64,000 nt of DNA. Origin: Musa acuminata AAA Group. Its lineage: Eukaryota > Streptophyta > Magnoliopsida > Zingiberales > Musaceae. Position 1 is the first letter of the stretch, and each line of letters starts with the position of its first letter. Shown here one piece after another: positions 12,401 to 25,191 of this stretch. The stretch covers positions 35,777,001-35,841,000 of the forward strand of contig NC_088344.1 in the NCBI RefSeq assembly GCF_036884655.1, written 5' to 3'. Position numbers and translations under genes: made by a program. Below the pieces are notes generated by a model. The model saw only the letters and a program-made list of their open reading frames with translations, was not told the origin of the DNA and made no database searches.

Positions 12401-15143
12401 TGGACCACTATTAACAACCTTCCCACTTCCTCCAGACAAAGCAGTCTTGTTTCCAAGGAGTACAGCAAAGAAGTTGTTCACGTTAACATCATCTCCAACA
12501 TAGTCCTGCAAAGGATTATTCCAAACTTAGACAAGAGCCCATGATGATGGACAGGAACTGTAAATATAAATGTGAGAAGGAGAAAACCTTTGGCACTCCA
12601 GCATAAACATCTTCACCCCATGGATCATTGATAATGACCCCAGGTCTAGGATTATCCTCATTATTAGCAATGTCATCATACATGAAAACAATGATATTCT
12701 CATCTTGCAATCCACCCTTTTTCAGGACTTGGTATGCATGACATACATCAGCCTGAAGAAAGAATTCAAAGAGAAGTGTTGATATTAGGCAAAATTAACC
12801 AGAACTGAATCAAGACATGGATGGATGTTTTTAATTTTGCATAAAAATGATTTCCTATTTATGATTACAGAAGAACTCACTAAGAAATGGTCAAGCTGCA
12901 AAAAGATAGCCACTTTATATAATAAAAGTTGTCTGGCTAAAAATAATCAATTGCCACTAATTGTCAATATTCCAGTCAACAGCAAACTCCAAAAGCCTGG
13001 TGTCTTGTGAAGGCACAGTACATTCATTTTTGAATTAGAGAAACACACTCCTCATACAAATGATATAAATGACATAAACAATGATAAAAGAACTTCCAAT
13101 CAGTATTCGTAGTTGCTATCAGTGTAACTTTAGGCATTTTGTGCAACTAAATGGTTGTGTAACTAAACAGTGAATGTTTATGTTACACCATAATTACGGA
13201 GGCAATTATGCAATATCATATAAAGGTAATCCAGACGAGGCTTTTGTTGTTATGTGCTTCAGAGTGTATCAGATACAGATGGTCATTATACCCTCAGATG
13301 TGTAGAGGGAGCTTCCGTGATCTAACCCATGACTAGGGGTGTTCAAACCTGTTCGAACCAAACTATTAAGGGTCAAACCAAACCGAATCATTTTTTCAAT
13401 TTGATTCGGTTAAAGTAAGGTAGTCCGAACTAGAACCAATTCAAAACCGGTTAATTTGGTTCCGTTAACCGGTTTGTAATTTCATACAACTAAAAAATAT
13501 ATTTTTTTAAAATGAACCGGTTCAATTCAATTAAACCGAACCGAACTCTTGGTCCAATTGAGCATCACGACAATCTTTGTGAAATTGAGTCCACATCATA
13601 TGTAAAATTGAGCCTTTGGGTCAGTTTGATTGATCAATTTAAATCGATTAACGGCTTAGGATAGTAAACTCAACCAGATTGATATCCTTTAAATTAAGAC
13701 TGGTTCAGTTTGATCGAACCAGTTTAACCAAACTGAAGAAAGTTACGACCGAACTGGAACCATTTATAGCCTCCAAAACTAAACCACTGGTGAATCAGTT
13801 CTGACCGAACTGGTTTTGAATTGGTTTGGTTCCGGTTCAGTTCGATTTGAATACCCTTACCCATGACACCCAAACTGTAGTAGACAACTTCAGTGTCCAT
13901 TAAGGTTTGTTCCCTACTTCTGTGGAAAAAGATAGCAAGATAAATTTAATAAATGACAATTGTAAGGTTGAAAACATCAAATTGAATCTTATACAATTTT
14001 GGTATTGTCTATAGCCAAAACTTTGCATAATGAGCAGAAAAATATTTCAAATTTGTTTTCCAAAATTAGTACAATTTTGTAGATATGCTAGTATTGTGCT
14101 ACAGAGCAACTAGAATGATTTTCTTTTTCCACATAAAAAGAAAATTAATTGGTGATCTCTGGAATCCAATCAGTTATAACCCATCTCACAATCAAACCTC
14201 AAAGAAGTGGAAACAACTATACAAAATATCTATCTACATCGAGCTCTTTTAAACAAGGGTCAATTTTCCTTATCAAGCGATGATTCAGCTCTAGGCCAAC
14301 CACGATAAAAAAATTCCAAGAGCTCACCAATAGTTTACTGAACAGATGCAAACTTTTTTTATGTTTCTGTATGAAGTAAATAATAAACCAATAGGAACAG
14401 CTTGAAGGTTGAAAAATGGAATCAGAAGAACACAAAATGACAGAAATATCGAATAACATTTATGCACATATGCTACCGCTACAACCCAACAAAGGGGACC
14501 GCATACATTTAATTAGGCAAGAGAAAATAGCATGAGGAAATGCCAGTAATCATGTCTGATCAATATACTTTCCACAACCACGAGTCAAACCTAAACGTCT
14601 TTGCCTACCAATTCTTTGATCATGAATAATTCATCGGAAAAATTGAGCTCGTGCCGCATTCCGCAAGCACGTTAATCAAAATATGGTCCTGTATATGCTA
14701 TCTAATTGCGAAATATCAGCAATTTCTTCGAGAAATCCTTCAAAAGAACGCGCTGGTCCCTCGGGCACGCTATTGACAATAACGGTAACATGAAACAAAC
14801 AACGTTGACGAACGCGACAAAATAATAGATTTCCAAACAGGAAGGCGGTTTGTTACTCCGAGAAGACGTTTTTGTTTCCTTGTTTCTCCATGGAAAAAAT
14901 CATGAGACGGAAGTGGGAGATGGATAGCGGGAGACGATATACCTGATGGCGGTAGTTGTAGTATCCATTGGATCCGGCAATGAGGACCGCCCACCTCGTC
15001 CCCAAAGGGTCGCCCTCACCGATGATCGGTTTTGCCACGCGATCGGACGGCAACCTTATGGGATCGAGGTGGGATTCGACGAGCAGCAGCGGGACGAGGA
15101 CGAGGACGAGGTGGCGAAGCGCGCCGGCGGCAAAGCGGGCCAT
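9491..15143 (-). CDS. Vacuolar-processing enzyme (legumain, asparaginyl endopeptidase), nine exons, 486 aa
   Basis: This is a C13 cysteine protease of the vacuole. It cleaves after Asn/Asp, matures vacuolar and seed storage proteins and can act in programmed cell death. Exons in transcript order: 15143-14943, 12752-12588, 12505-12349, 12052-11967, 11882-11683, 11015-10967, 10881-10669, 10546-10340 and 9673-9491; they sum to 1461 nt with no frame break. The protein has an N-terminal signal peptide and propeptide ([13 protein letters not shown]...), then [18 protein letters not shown]. The catalytic His is in SDHGGPG (about residue 168) and the catalytic Cys in EACESGS (about 210). An N-glycosylation sequon NKT lies near residue 141. 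The C-terminal prodomain ends in GFSS. Length matches plant VPEs (about 480-495). Intron 1 is 2.2 kb and carries a hAT-like MITE. I cannot separate the alpha, beta and gamma subtypes by eye. Confidence 0.93.
13334..13859. mobile_element. hAT-like non-autonomous element (526 bp) in legumain intron 1
   Basis: The ends are imperfect terminal inverted repeats: TAGGGGTGTTCAAA at the left, and TAAGGGTATTCAAA when the right end is read on the other strand. It is flanked by an identical 8-bp direct repeat CCCATGAC (13326-13333 and 13860-13867), the target-site duplication length of hAT transposons. The interior is made of degenerate GGTTCGGTT/AACCGAACC-type runs and has no open reading frame for a transposase. 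Base composition differs from the surrounding intron. Confidence 0.82.
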
Positions 15144-15996
15144 CGTTACCGTTTCGGACGTATCAAGGCGGACGAGATCCGATATATCCGATGTGGATCG
15201 CTTACTCCGTAACGGAGGAGCGCCCCAAACAGAGGAAGGACGTGATCAGTGCTCAAACATTTATAGGCCGCGGCGCGGGTCACCCCGATATATTGGCCAT
15301 GGGATCTGCTCGAGGACGACGTGGATCTGTTGCCACCGTCCCTTTATTGTTGGCTGAATATGATGGGGCTGTGGGACCGGGAAAAAAGATTATCCCGACC
15401 CTGCGGGGCGGCGTACGTGACGTACCCAAACACTCACCTGTCCTTTATATGGATGCAGCGTGTGGGACCACCTTCTTTGGGTGTTGAAAGCTTATATATT
15501 TCAAGTAGCCCATTTCGGAGTTATACTCGGATTGCCTTTATGAATAGAGAAGCTCTGTCAACAGCTTCATTTCGTTACCGTGATGTTCAACGTACACGCT
15601 TCATGATAGGACAACAAACATGGGTCCCATGCTGACTCTGCTGAACCGGTTCGCTGCTGACCGCGGAAGGGGTAGGAAAAGTACCATCTCGTCTCAAAAT
15701 TAGTACCTACGTGGTTGTATCTCAAGCAAACATTTTGGGCCCCAGAAGAGGTTGGTACGTATGTCCACGCGCGTAAGCTATACGCGTCAGGAGTCCCTTT
15801 GGGATGGACACCAAAGACGCTTGGAGACTCCACCACGACTCGTGGTGTCCCCGTGACGAAGCACATTGATGACTTCCCAAGTTTCTCTTTAAATGAGCTC
15901 CTCGATCCCTCGCCCAAACCTTTCTCTCTATTTCGACTCCTCCACATCCGTTTCTACGAGGTCTTCTTGAGTTAGGGTTCCAAGGGTTGGTTCGTC
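15144..15996. promoter_or_regulatory. Divergent promoter region between the legumain and RabD genes
   Basis: The start codons of the minus-strand legumain (15143) and the plus-strand RabD gene (15997) are 853 bp apart, so both promoters must lie here or overlap it. The part from 15144 to 15500 is GC-rich; the Rab side has a pyrimidine-rich leader from about 15900. Open frames crossing it have no domain similarity that I recognise. Confidence 0.6.
15258..15265 (-). promoter_or_regulatory. TATA box of the legumain gene
   Basis: Read on the minus strand the sequence is CCTATAAATG, about 115 bp upstream of the legumain ATG. It is a good TATA consensus with suitable spacing for a leader of roughly 80 nt. 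Confidence 0.6.
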
Positions 15997-18900
15997 ATGA
16001 ATCCCGAATAGTAAGCTTCTCCGATCCTCGATTTCTTTTCTTTTCCTTTACCAAGTAGTCTCTTGTCTGCGATTAACTAGGGTTTTCTGTTCTTTGCGGC
16101 TTTTGATTCCGCAGATCGTCTCGTTTTCTTTTGGTTTTTTTTTCTCGATTTCCTAATTTTCGGCATGCTTTAGCCGGCTTTTCTCTCTTCAGGGGCGAGC
16201 GAGTTCAGGATATTAATGTGACGAGGGTTTTTCCCCCTTTTCTTTTGCCGCACTAGTTGGCGACCAAAATTCTACGGTTAATGTCTGTTGTGATGTGTGT
16301 AGATCAGTATCGGCATGGAATATGAGATCATAATGACCAATATTGGACCTTTTATTATTAGAAACTGGATTCAAACATTTGGTGCGTCCATTGTGGCTAT
16401 CAGCTTTACCTCCTTTGATGTGTGATTTCAGCCATCACATCCACTTTGTGAGAAAGCTGAATCCATGTGATGATTATGAGCACTCGTACATGCTTTCACT
16501 AGAAAATAAACGAAAGGATAAACTATTGTGTAAAGTATCTTCTAACTTCGTGAGTTATGTCTGAACTGATAAAATAACGATCAAAGTTTGATTTTTTTTT
16601 GTTTCATGAGATCAAAGGACAATTTTGCATAAAAAGATATTTATTTTTTGTTTTCTCTCATCTTTCTCGAAGTTTCAGTTTGTAGTACAGATTCTAGTAA
16701 AGATCTGTTGCGGATAAAATAATCAGATATAGATTTTTAACACTCTATCGTGGAAAAATTAGACTAGGAAGTTTTGTAATTCATGATTTTCTTTTTTCTT
16801 TTTGTGCTATCATTGTTTGAGTGTGTCTTTGTCATTTTAATGTAGTTGAAATTGCTAAATGGTGATAATTTGTCAACTATGTTAAAAATGATAGAATTTT
16901 GTTCTTTTGTAGGTATGTTTTGCAGATCCATAATACATGTTTTTTTTAATTTTTTTTATCATTTTTTTTATATCTTTGTTGAGCTTTTTGATTTCTGATG
17001 TGGTTAAAACTGAAACAGATGATGAAAAATTTTCAAAACTGTTGAAGATGACAGTATTTTGCTTCTTTTACCAGCTGTAATTAAGCATTGAAACTTTATA
17101 ACATCCTTGGTTTTTTGAGCAGAATATTTTGTTGCTGCATGAGAATGATTCTTATCTGTTATTTTCTAATTCATAAGAGACTCTTTTTTTTATGTTTGAT
17201 GATTTTGTGAATTGCTGATAAGATGAAGTTTTAGTCTAAGATTGGTAAAACAATTGTAATAGATAATTAGAAATGATACCATGGTGCAAGTGGATAATGA
17301 ACAAGGACTCAGAGGAACCTGCCCTTTCAGAGCTAAGGCATATATAGGAATAGGACCAAGTTCTTATATGGCAAGTATAAATTGAAATATGAGATTCCAA
17401 CTGATTTATATAGATCCTGGGATGTTTTGAGATTCCATCATACCAAATTGAGCCATTCTCACATGGCATCAAGTGTTATACCTTTAGATGGACTACCTCA
17501 TAGATATCTGCAGGTTCATCAATGCCTTTTGTTTGGAAATGTTTCTTATGAAGTGAAAAAAAAACTCATTAACAGACTGATGAATTTTTGAGGGAAAAAA
17601 AAACAGATTGATGAAGTCACATTTAATAAAATGAAAATTACAATTTTGATAGAACATATAATATTGATTGCTAAAAAACACTATTTTGATGCATAAATAG
17701 AACAATCCCTTGCATGACTTAGCATTAAGAAACAAAAATAGAACAATCCCTTGTATGACTTAGTGTTAAGAAGTTATCTTATTGCTATTATTGAAGTATG
17801 CCATATATGGATTACTATTTTTGACTTTTGGTGTGATATATCAAATCAGAACTTGTGACAATGTTATTCCTAGTAAATATTAACATTTAATCTCAAGTAT
17901 TTCTTACTGAAGAAAGAAACATGGCATTTTGGAGACTACTTTTGTGCTAGTCAGGTCTAAGTTTAGCAGTTCTCTCCCTCATCTTGATTAATGAGTGCAG
18001 TAAATAGACTCCAAGCTGCCAAACTAGACTTAAGTAGAAATCTAATGGCTCATGATACTCCAGTTTCTCAAATGGGAGACAAAAATAGGAACAAAGATAT
18101 GCTGATTTTCTCTACTTGTTGGGACCTGTGAATTTATTTTGCTCAGACTTGCTGTTATGTGGTATGTCAGCAAATATTTTCTTATAAAAAATAGTTGTTA
18201 TTGAAGCTATATATCAACCATATGCATTGATTTTAGCACTCATATTTTAGTGGCTTGTAACTTTGTAATTGCTTAACAGTTTTTGTAGCATTAGGTACAG
18301 ATTCACCTATGTCCATTTTTCTAGCATGGAGAAAAGTTGAGATTGATGCAATTTTATTTATTAGGGAATAGAAACTCTGAATATCAACATCTATGACCAA
18401 TGTATATATTGCAGTGACTATCTTTTCAAGCTTCTGCTTATTGGGGATTCGGGGGTTGGAAAATCATGCCTTCTACTTAGATTTGCGGTGAAGATCTCCT
18501 CTTTTGTCTTCTTTTCTAGTTCTTTGGAACTTGCTATCATCTTATGATAATACTCTGTTGTGCTACTTTTGGCTTTTTCTATGACACAATCTTTTACTGT
18601 AGGAACATTGTTACCATGGAGGCATACTGTTTTGATCATATAGGAACATTATGTGTAACTGTCCAATTTTAGGTCATGTATTTGTTGTGTTTGCTCATTC
18701 TTTATTCATGTATGGTGGCAGTTTCTAGTTCAACTATTTCTTGTTGAAAATAAGCACACACATTGTTTACATATATGATCTCTGATTGTTGATTTTCTAT
18801 GATGCACACACATAATATCCCTTTCCATTATATTTAAATTCATAACAGTTGAGATTAATTTTTTATTTTGTGATATCAAAATAAATTAATAATTATGCAC

Positions 18901-20810
18901 TTAATCATATTAATTTATTTTGATATCACATAATGAAAAGTTAATCTCAACCGTTGGGGATTTAAATGTAATTGCAAGAGACATCATGCCGTATGGTAAA
19001 CAAAAGTTTGTTTATCTAGAAATTATGATTTTATTATCTTGTCTTTATCGATATGAGAATTCATGAATGTTAAATTAATACCAAGGATCATTATAAACCT
19101 GACAGAACATATAATGATTACATGAAAGAACCTCCTAAAATATAAGTGTTCTGAATAAGGTTTAGGGTGGAACAATATGTGTATTATGGAAAACCAACAA
19201 TCAGAGATCATATAAGCAAATAGTGTATGTGCTTGTTTTCAGGAAGAAAATAGTTGAAGCAGGAATTGCTGCGGTAGACGAATAAAGAATGAGCAAACAC
19301 AACATATGTATAAATTGGAAGACCTTGTAGATTACTCCGGTCCAAGGAAACCCTTAGGCATATTATTTACTGTGCCCGTTGTTGAGTCGTCAGTTGAGAT
19401 CATCATTCTTCCGTTTCAGGTATATTAGTTTTAGGAAGTTGGAAGTCTCTTTTCTTTCTTAGGATATTTCTATTTGATGTAATCAGGCAAGGTTTGTGAG
19501 TTACTGACTTCTCCCAACCCCCCACAAGAGTTTCCCCCCTCAGGTTCTAAATTCATGAGATGTATTTTCATGACAATTCTATGTTTTCTATGTAGCAATG
19601 CCTTAGATTTTGACATATCTAAAGTTTTTGGGCAATTTCACATTTGATGAACAGTTGTTCATTTTATATTGTGCAGTAACAAATGTGAATTACATGTTTT
19701 ATTGCATGAAATGTGCTACATTGTCTTATTTTTCTGCATTTTTATTGAACCATATGGAGATCTATGATATGTAAGTTTCTCTTCTTGCTTGCTTCAGGAT
19801 GATTCCTATATAGAAAGTTACATCAGTACAATTGGTGTAGACTTTGTGAGTATGCTTACACTTTTATACCCTTCTCCCTCTTGCTCCCTTTTCTCCTCTC
19901 CCCACCCAAAACTTGTTTCATGACAGTTTCTTTTATCTCATTAGAAAATTCGCACGGTAGAGCAGGATGGGAAAACCATAAAACTTCAAATTGTAAGTAA
20001 GAACGAATTTAGCATCTGTCGTGAAGCATTTAGGTTCTTTTCATGCTATTACGTTTTCTCTTCATTGCAGTGGGACACTGCTGGTCAGGAACGTTTCCGG
20101 ACAATCACAAGTAGCTATTACCGTGGTGCACATGGGATTATTGTGAGATCCATCGTGATTCTATTGCTGTGATTTCAGTTTCCATGGTTTACTATACTGT
20201 TTTGTTTGACAATATATGCCTGACAGGTGGTCTATGACGTAACTGACCAAGAAAGTTTCAACAATGTCAAGCAGTGGCTGAATGAGATTGACAGGTATGC
20301 CAGTGAAAATGTGAACAAGCTTTTGGTGGGAAACAAGTGTGATCTGACCGATAATAGGGCAGTATCTTATGAAGCTGGCAAGGTAATTATTGCTGTTAAG
20401 GAGTAACAAAGGCAGAATCCCTCATCTTCTGCAGTTTGCAATTTGAGCCAAATGACCTAACAATCTCTGGCCTTGGTTCCTGAAGGCATTTGCGGATGAG
20501 ATCGGCATACCATTCCTGGAGACAAGTGCCAAGGATGCTACGAATGTAGAGAAGGCATTTATGACCATGGCTGCTGATATAAAGAACAGGTGAAGCTTCT
20601 ATTTGTCGACATTTGCATGGAAGAACACTCCAACTTCAAAGAGTCATCACTGTTTGATTCGTTTTTAGTCAAGCTTTTAGATCATACTGATAGTGTCATT
20701 GGTTTTTTGTGTACAGAATGGCAAGTCAGCCAGCTATGAATGCCAGCAAACCTACGACGGTCCAGATGCGGGGTCAACCAGTCGCCACGAAGAGTAGCTG
20801 CTGCTCCTGA
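15997..20810 (+). CDS. Rab small GTPase, RabD/Rab1 type, eight exons, 202 aa
   Basis: Rab1/RabD GTPases drive ER-to-Golgi vesicle transport. Exons: 15997-16010, 18415-18487, 19798-19845, 19945-19992, 20071-20142, 20227-20382, 20486-20589 and 20717-20810, totalling 609 nt. All nucleotide-binding motifs are intact: P-loop GDSGVGKS (15-22), the effector-region TIGVDFKIRT, WDTAGQE, NKCD and ETSAK. The C-terminus SSCCS carries the double cysteine for geranylgeranylation. The opening [22 protein letters not shown] and the switch sequences are diagnostic of RabD. Exon 1 has only 14 coding bases (ATG AAT CCC GAA TA), followed by a 2.4-kb intron, a layout known in plant RabD genes. All introns have GT-AG borders. 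No lesion was seen. Confidence 0.95.
17695..17776. repeat. Tandem duplication, 41-bp unit, two copies, RabD intron 1
   Basis: Two adjacent copies (17695-17735 and 17736-17776) begin AAATAGAACAATCCCTTG and differ at only a few positions. This is recent local slippage within intron 1. Confidence 0.8.
18811..18988. mobile_element. Fold-back (inverted-repeat) MITE-like element in RabD intron 2
   Basis: Two arms of roughly 80 bp (about 18811-18890 and 18905-18988) are inverted complements, separated by a short loop. The inner parts of the arms share the identical stretch TGATATCAAAATAAATTAAT, and both contain a GTTGAGATTAA segment. The element would form one long hairpin in the intron RNA. The outer ends and the target-site duplication are not clear, so the superfamily is unassigned. 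Confidence 0.75.
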
Positions 20811-21859
20811 ATCAATTCAACACAATCATACGCCTTTGCTCCAGACGAGAGGTCATTATGCTGATAAAAGTTGGGGGCTGTTTATGGCGTGTATTTGTGA
20901 ATTACAAGCGAATATATGATCAGAAACTCTGCTTGGTTTGTATTGGATTTAAAAGAAACAAGTTTGTGTTTATCTGCCACCCGGATGATCTTGAGGTATT
21001 CAAGTATTAATGACACAAATAGTTGCTATCTTGATCCTCGAACGTAATTCATCCTATGTATATACATATTTGCTTGTTTGCACTGACTTGATCTTGCACG
21101 GGCGACCGCTGCCGGCCATCTCCTTTTAAAGTTTGATGTTTTATTATTGAGTAACGTCTTGTGCCAAATCAATGTTGCAACCTTGAATGCTACGACTTGT
21201 ACTCTGGCGCGTGCCATGTTATCACCGCAGATGAGTGTTAACATGCTCATTGACACCAATTCTCTTCGTCGTTGTAGGTAAGGCACGTGTGTTATTCCTT
21301 CTTAAAAGGATTATCTCGTAAAATTTATAAAAAAATTAATTAATTAGTTTAAAAAAAAACGAACAATGGATACGTCATGACATCTTATTACGAAAGATTA
21401 TGCGAGAAAAAAAAAAAAAGAGGAAGGAAAAAATAAATTTTAGAACGCAAATGAACAGTTACAAGTTCACAAACGATTATTCATCGAGTGTCGAAGGCGA
21501 TGACAAGTTCTCATAGACTTAACATACGAGCTTGTAAAATCGAATCAACATCTAATACTACACCAAACCCCTATCCAGTCAAGTGTCACCTAGGAGATTC
21601 CAAGGTAATGAGATGGCTGACGTTTTGTACCACACCACAGCTCGTAGAAAACAAACTGTGACATATGAAAATGAGCCATTTTGGGACGACTTTGCTCGTC
21701 ATAAGTGATCCCTCTACAGCCATGTGATTCGTTCCTACTCATAATTTTCAAGCAAAAACATACAAACCTAAGGCAAAATACATTACCAAGCATATGTGCA
21801 AGCAAACAAAAGCGATGAATAATTTATTGACAAAGATGTTGTGAGTGCGCAATAACTGT
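20811..21859. other. RabD 3'UTR and intergenic spacer
   Basis: The likely 3'UTR runs to around 21020. The rest is AT-rich spacer without a supported gene; the short open frames show no known motif. Confidence 0.5.
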
Positions 21860-23120
21860 TCGTGACATTCTCTCTCACTAAACTGTTGACGCTCTTCATG
21901 CTCCCAAGTGTCTTCTGTTCAAGGAAGATTTTGCCACTTTACCAAGTATTCAGTCTGTTATGCTCAGTTGGATAGTTTTGTCTTATGATCCACTAAAATG
22001 ATTTTAACTCATTTCTGATAGAAAACTCTGGTGGGGGGTAGCAAAGTTAAATACTTCAGGAAGCATCCTACGGGTTTGAGTGATAGGCTTGTAAGTTGCT
22101 TACGTGGAAGACTTGATGAATTTTGAGTCACGCTTGAATTTTGATCCTTCATACTTGCGCACCAATCTCTTGTGCATATTATGCTTAAAGAACTAGAGTG
22201 ATGCTAGTTAGAGCTTCATCAATACCAAGTCACCAACTTTAAACTCTTATGGTTGTCTTTTCAAATCTGTCCTATTCTTCATACTTTTGACAACTTTTTC
22301 CAAGTAAGCTCATACAAAATTTATATTTTTATGTCATTCCTTTATAAAGTGATATTCTAACGAGCTACTTTTGATATAACCAATCGTCAAAGTGTGAAGA
22401 GTCGACGGTTATTATCCCATAATGATATTGAAAGGACTCTTATTGAATACAAAACTCCACTACAAGTTGTATAGGAGAATTGGGATATATTCAATAGCTT
22501 CAACTAATCTCGTTAGTTGGCATTGTACGAAGATATTGCTTAAGGAGCGAATTTGTTCTTTTAGTTTGGCTATCCGTTTGGGTATAAAGGTTTGTGGAGA
22601 AGTTTAACTTAGATCATAATAATTTGAACAGCTCGATCCAGAATCGTCCAAAGAACCATACGTCTCGATTACTAATGATATTGTGCAGGACTCCCCAATA
22701 CTTCATCACATTGTTTATTATCAACTTCGTCATGTCTTCTATTGAGCAATGTAAGGGTGCAACAATAATTGTTATATATTTTAAAAATCGATCAACTACC
22801 ACGAGTATCGATCCGAGTCTTTCTATTACCGACAAGCTTGATATGAAATCTAAGAAAATACTCTCCCACGATCTTTTTGGTACGAACAATGACACCAAAA
22901 ATATCATTGACTTTCGCTGCTTTACCTTATGGTAGATAAGTCACGTTCAAACATATTCTTCCAAATCAGTCTCCATTTTCAACCCATTAAGGTCCTCTCC
23001 ATGAGACCCAATATTTAGTGAATCTTTGGATGTCCAAAATCATGATATTCTCTTAGAAATTTACGCCTCAAATTATTCATACGAAGAAGATAAACTTTAT
23101 TCCTTTGAAGAACATACTTT
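21860..23120 (-). mobile_element. Decayed Ty3/gypsy chromovirus: integrase and chromodomain relic
   Basis: Read on the minus strand, the segment 22907-22614 encodes a recognisable integrase core: WESIFLDFISSLS, then GSILVVVDRFLKY, then NVMKYWGVLHNIISNRD and GRFWIELFKLL. These match the plant gypsy pattern of PWES-MDFI, GSILVVVDRFSKY, ISDRD and FW-ELF. Below 22614 the frame is broken by stops but QTDSQTKRTNSLL, then FKVGDLVL, and near 21923-21952 YLVKWQNLP (chromodomain) can still be read in order. The order integrase, GDLVL module, chromodomain is that of a chromovirus. Many stop codons and frameshifts make it a dead copy; no LTRs were located. Confidence 0.8.
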
Positions 23121-23199
23121 ATCATCAAACTCAATAAACTATTGAGTATCACATTCTCATCAACTTAATATCAACTCGGATGTCTTGTCACTTCGATAT

Positions 23200-24310
23200 T
23201 TGGTGGGCTGATGTTGGGTTGCAATCATGTAATTGTCCAAAAAGTTAATTTGATTTTTAATTACCCTAATGTTTATTTACTTCAATCAGTTATCAAAAAT
23301 CATTATAAAAAGCCGAGATACGATTAGTTTGACCAAAGATCATTATAACACTATAAGAAAAACCTTAGTTAGCTCTGAATCTCCATCCGATGGATAATAA
23401 ACTTATTATTATAAATTAGTGTTAGAACGAGGACCTAATATAACTTATATATCATAAGATAATTGAGTCAAAACCTCATGTAATCACATAAAAGATTCGA
23501 TAGTATTAATGCAAACACTTGCTTTGAGATTAGGATTAGGAAACCCTTTTTTCCTTATCCCTTTTTTCCTTATGATGAATCAATCATCGTGATGAATTAA
23601 TTAGTTCATCAATCAAACATGAGGAATTTTGTAGGATGAACCACATATAAAAATAGATCAATAAATACAAATAGTTCGTTTAAGCATAATTGAATAGCAT
23701 TTTTTTTGAAAGATACTAATAAATAGATATAAATATAAAATAGATCTAGAATATTTTTATGATTTAAAATATTTGATTTCGAAACATGACTCTAATATCA
23801 ATTATAAACATAAAAACTATAATATATTATTATTATGCAAAAATACTTTAGTACCGTACATTGAAATTAAATAATGATATATTAAATTTATAATATATAT
23901 CTTTCAATACCATTCCGAGAGTCTTTATTTGATTTACAAACACAATTTGAAAGTTATAATAATATTAATTTATAAAGAAAACTAGATTCACCTTCATAAT
24001 ATTAATTTATAATAATATTAATTTATAAATGATAAATTAGAGACAAATAAAAGATCTTATCCTTGTACAAGTAATATATTAAACACAAATTAAAAAAATC
24101 TATAATCTTAATTATTTTGTCAGATCATATCCTTTTTATAAAGAAGAATAAAACATATTATTATAATTAAACATAAAAAAGTCTCTCACATCAAGATCAA
24201 CTTATAAATATTATTATAATTAAACTAATTAAATTTATAATATATCTTACTTAATTAAATAAAATTATATAATTTAATAAAAATATTTAATTAGATAATA
24301 TCAATTTGCG
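23200..24310. other. AT-rich intergenic DNA
   Basis: Very AT-rich spacer with repeated TAATATTAATTTATAA-type words around 23890-24060. No gene was seen. It may contain further unrecognisable transposon remains. Confidence 0.5.
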
Positions 24311-25190
24311 CGACATTAACAAACGGATTGAATGTCAAATAAGGCTTCAAAGTACGTCTATCCACGTGCTGATTGGTACCTATCGGTGATCGGACGCCAA
24401 TAAGAGGCTCAGAATACATTGCTCAGAAGCCAAGCGTAACAACGGCATTTCATCGAAGACCCAATTTGGTTGAAAGGATCTTCTTACGTGTTAGCAGCTC
24501 ATCATAGCAATGTTTTCTCGGTGTTGACGAAAACCACACAGGCGAACGCTAAATAAGCAGGTTTAGAATCGATACTGCTTAGTCTTTTGAAACACATGGC
24601 TGTTTCATACGGCCAAAAAGGAAAACTCGAATGCATTATAGAAAATGAAGCGTCAATCATGCATATCTCCACAAATTGCTACAAGAAATATCAATTGTTT
24701 GGCGAGCTAATCTACATCATGTAATGAATGATACCTAGAACTCAGTGAACGCTTGCCTGCTTCTAGTCCCAGAATCAAAAGACAGAGACACTGAATGCTT
24801 AGAATCAAGGGAAAGGGAGCCCGAAATCGTTGCCAGAGACGGAAAAAAAGGACAAGAACGAATGACTTGCATAATCGGGGATCAAGCGATTTTTAACACA
24901 AATCAATATTGTATCGAAGCAAAGACTAAAATCCTGAGCAAACCGAAACAATCAGCGAAAATCCAACTGCGCAATATCATAAGTGCAGAAACTTTGACCG
25001 ACAAGCGGTCTCCTCGCTACAACAAAGGACGACGGGTCTCCAGCTGAAATCATTCGCGAAGCCCCTAGAAACAGTGGAACAAAAGCAACGACGAAGGATT
25101 CGGCGAGAGAAAGGGGAGAGAAAACGAGGCGGTAAGGTCGCCTCCGCAAGCAAATGGGAGGACGCGAACGAATCGGAAGCTCGGACCACC
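24311..25190 (-). other. Possible unannotated minus-strand transcript, function unknown
   Basis: Downstream (on the minus strand) of the TATA candidate at 25192-25206 the sequence resembles a plant mRNA leader: pyrimidine-rich, moderately GC-rich, then AT-richer. Short frames exist (for example 25149-24952, about 65 codons), but none contains a domain that I recognise and no exon chain is convincing. It may be a non-coding transcript, an isolated promoter, or the first exon of a gene whose remainder I missed. Confidence 0.25.
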
Positions 25191-25191
25191 A

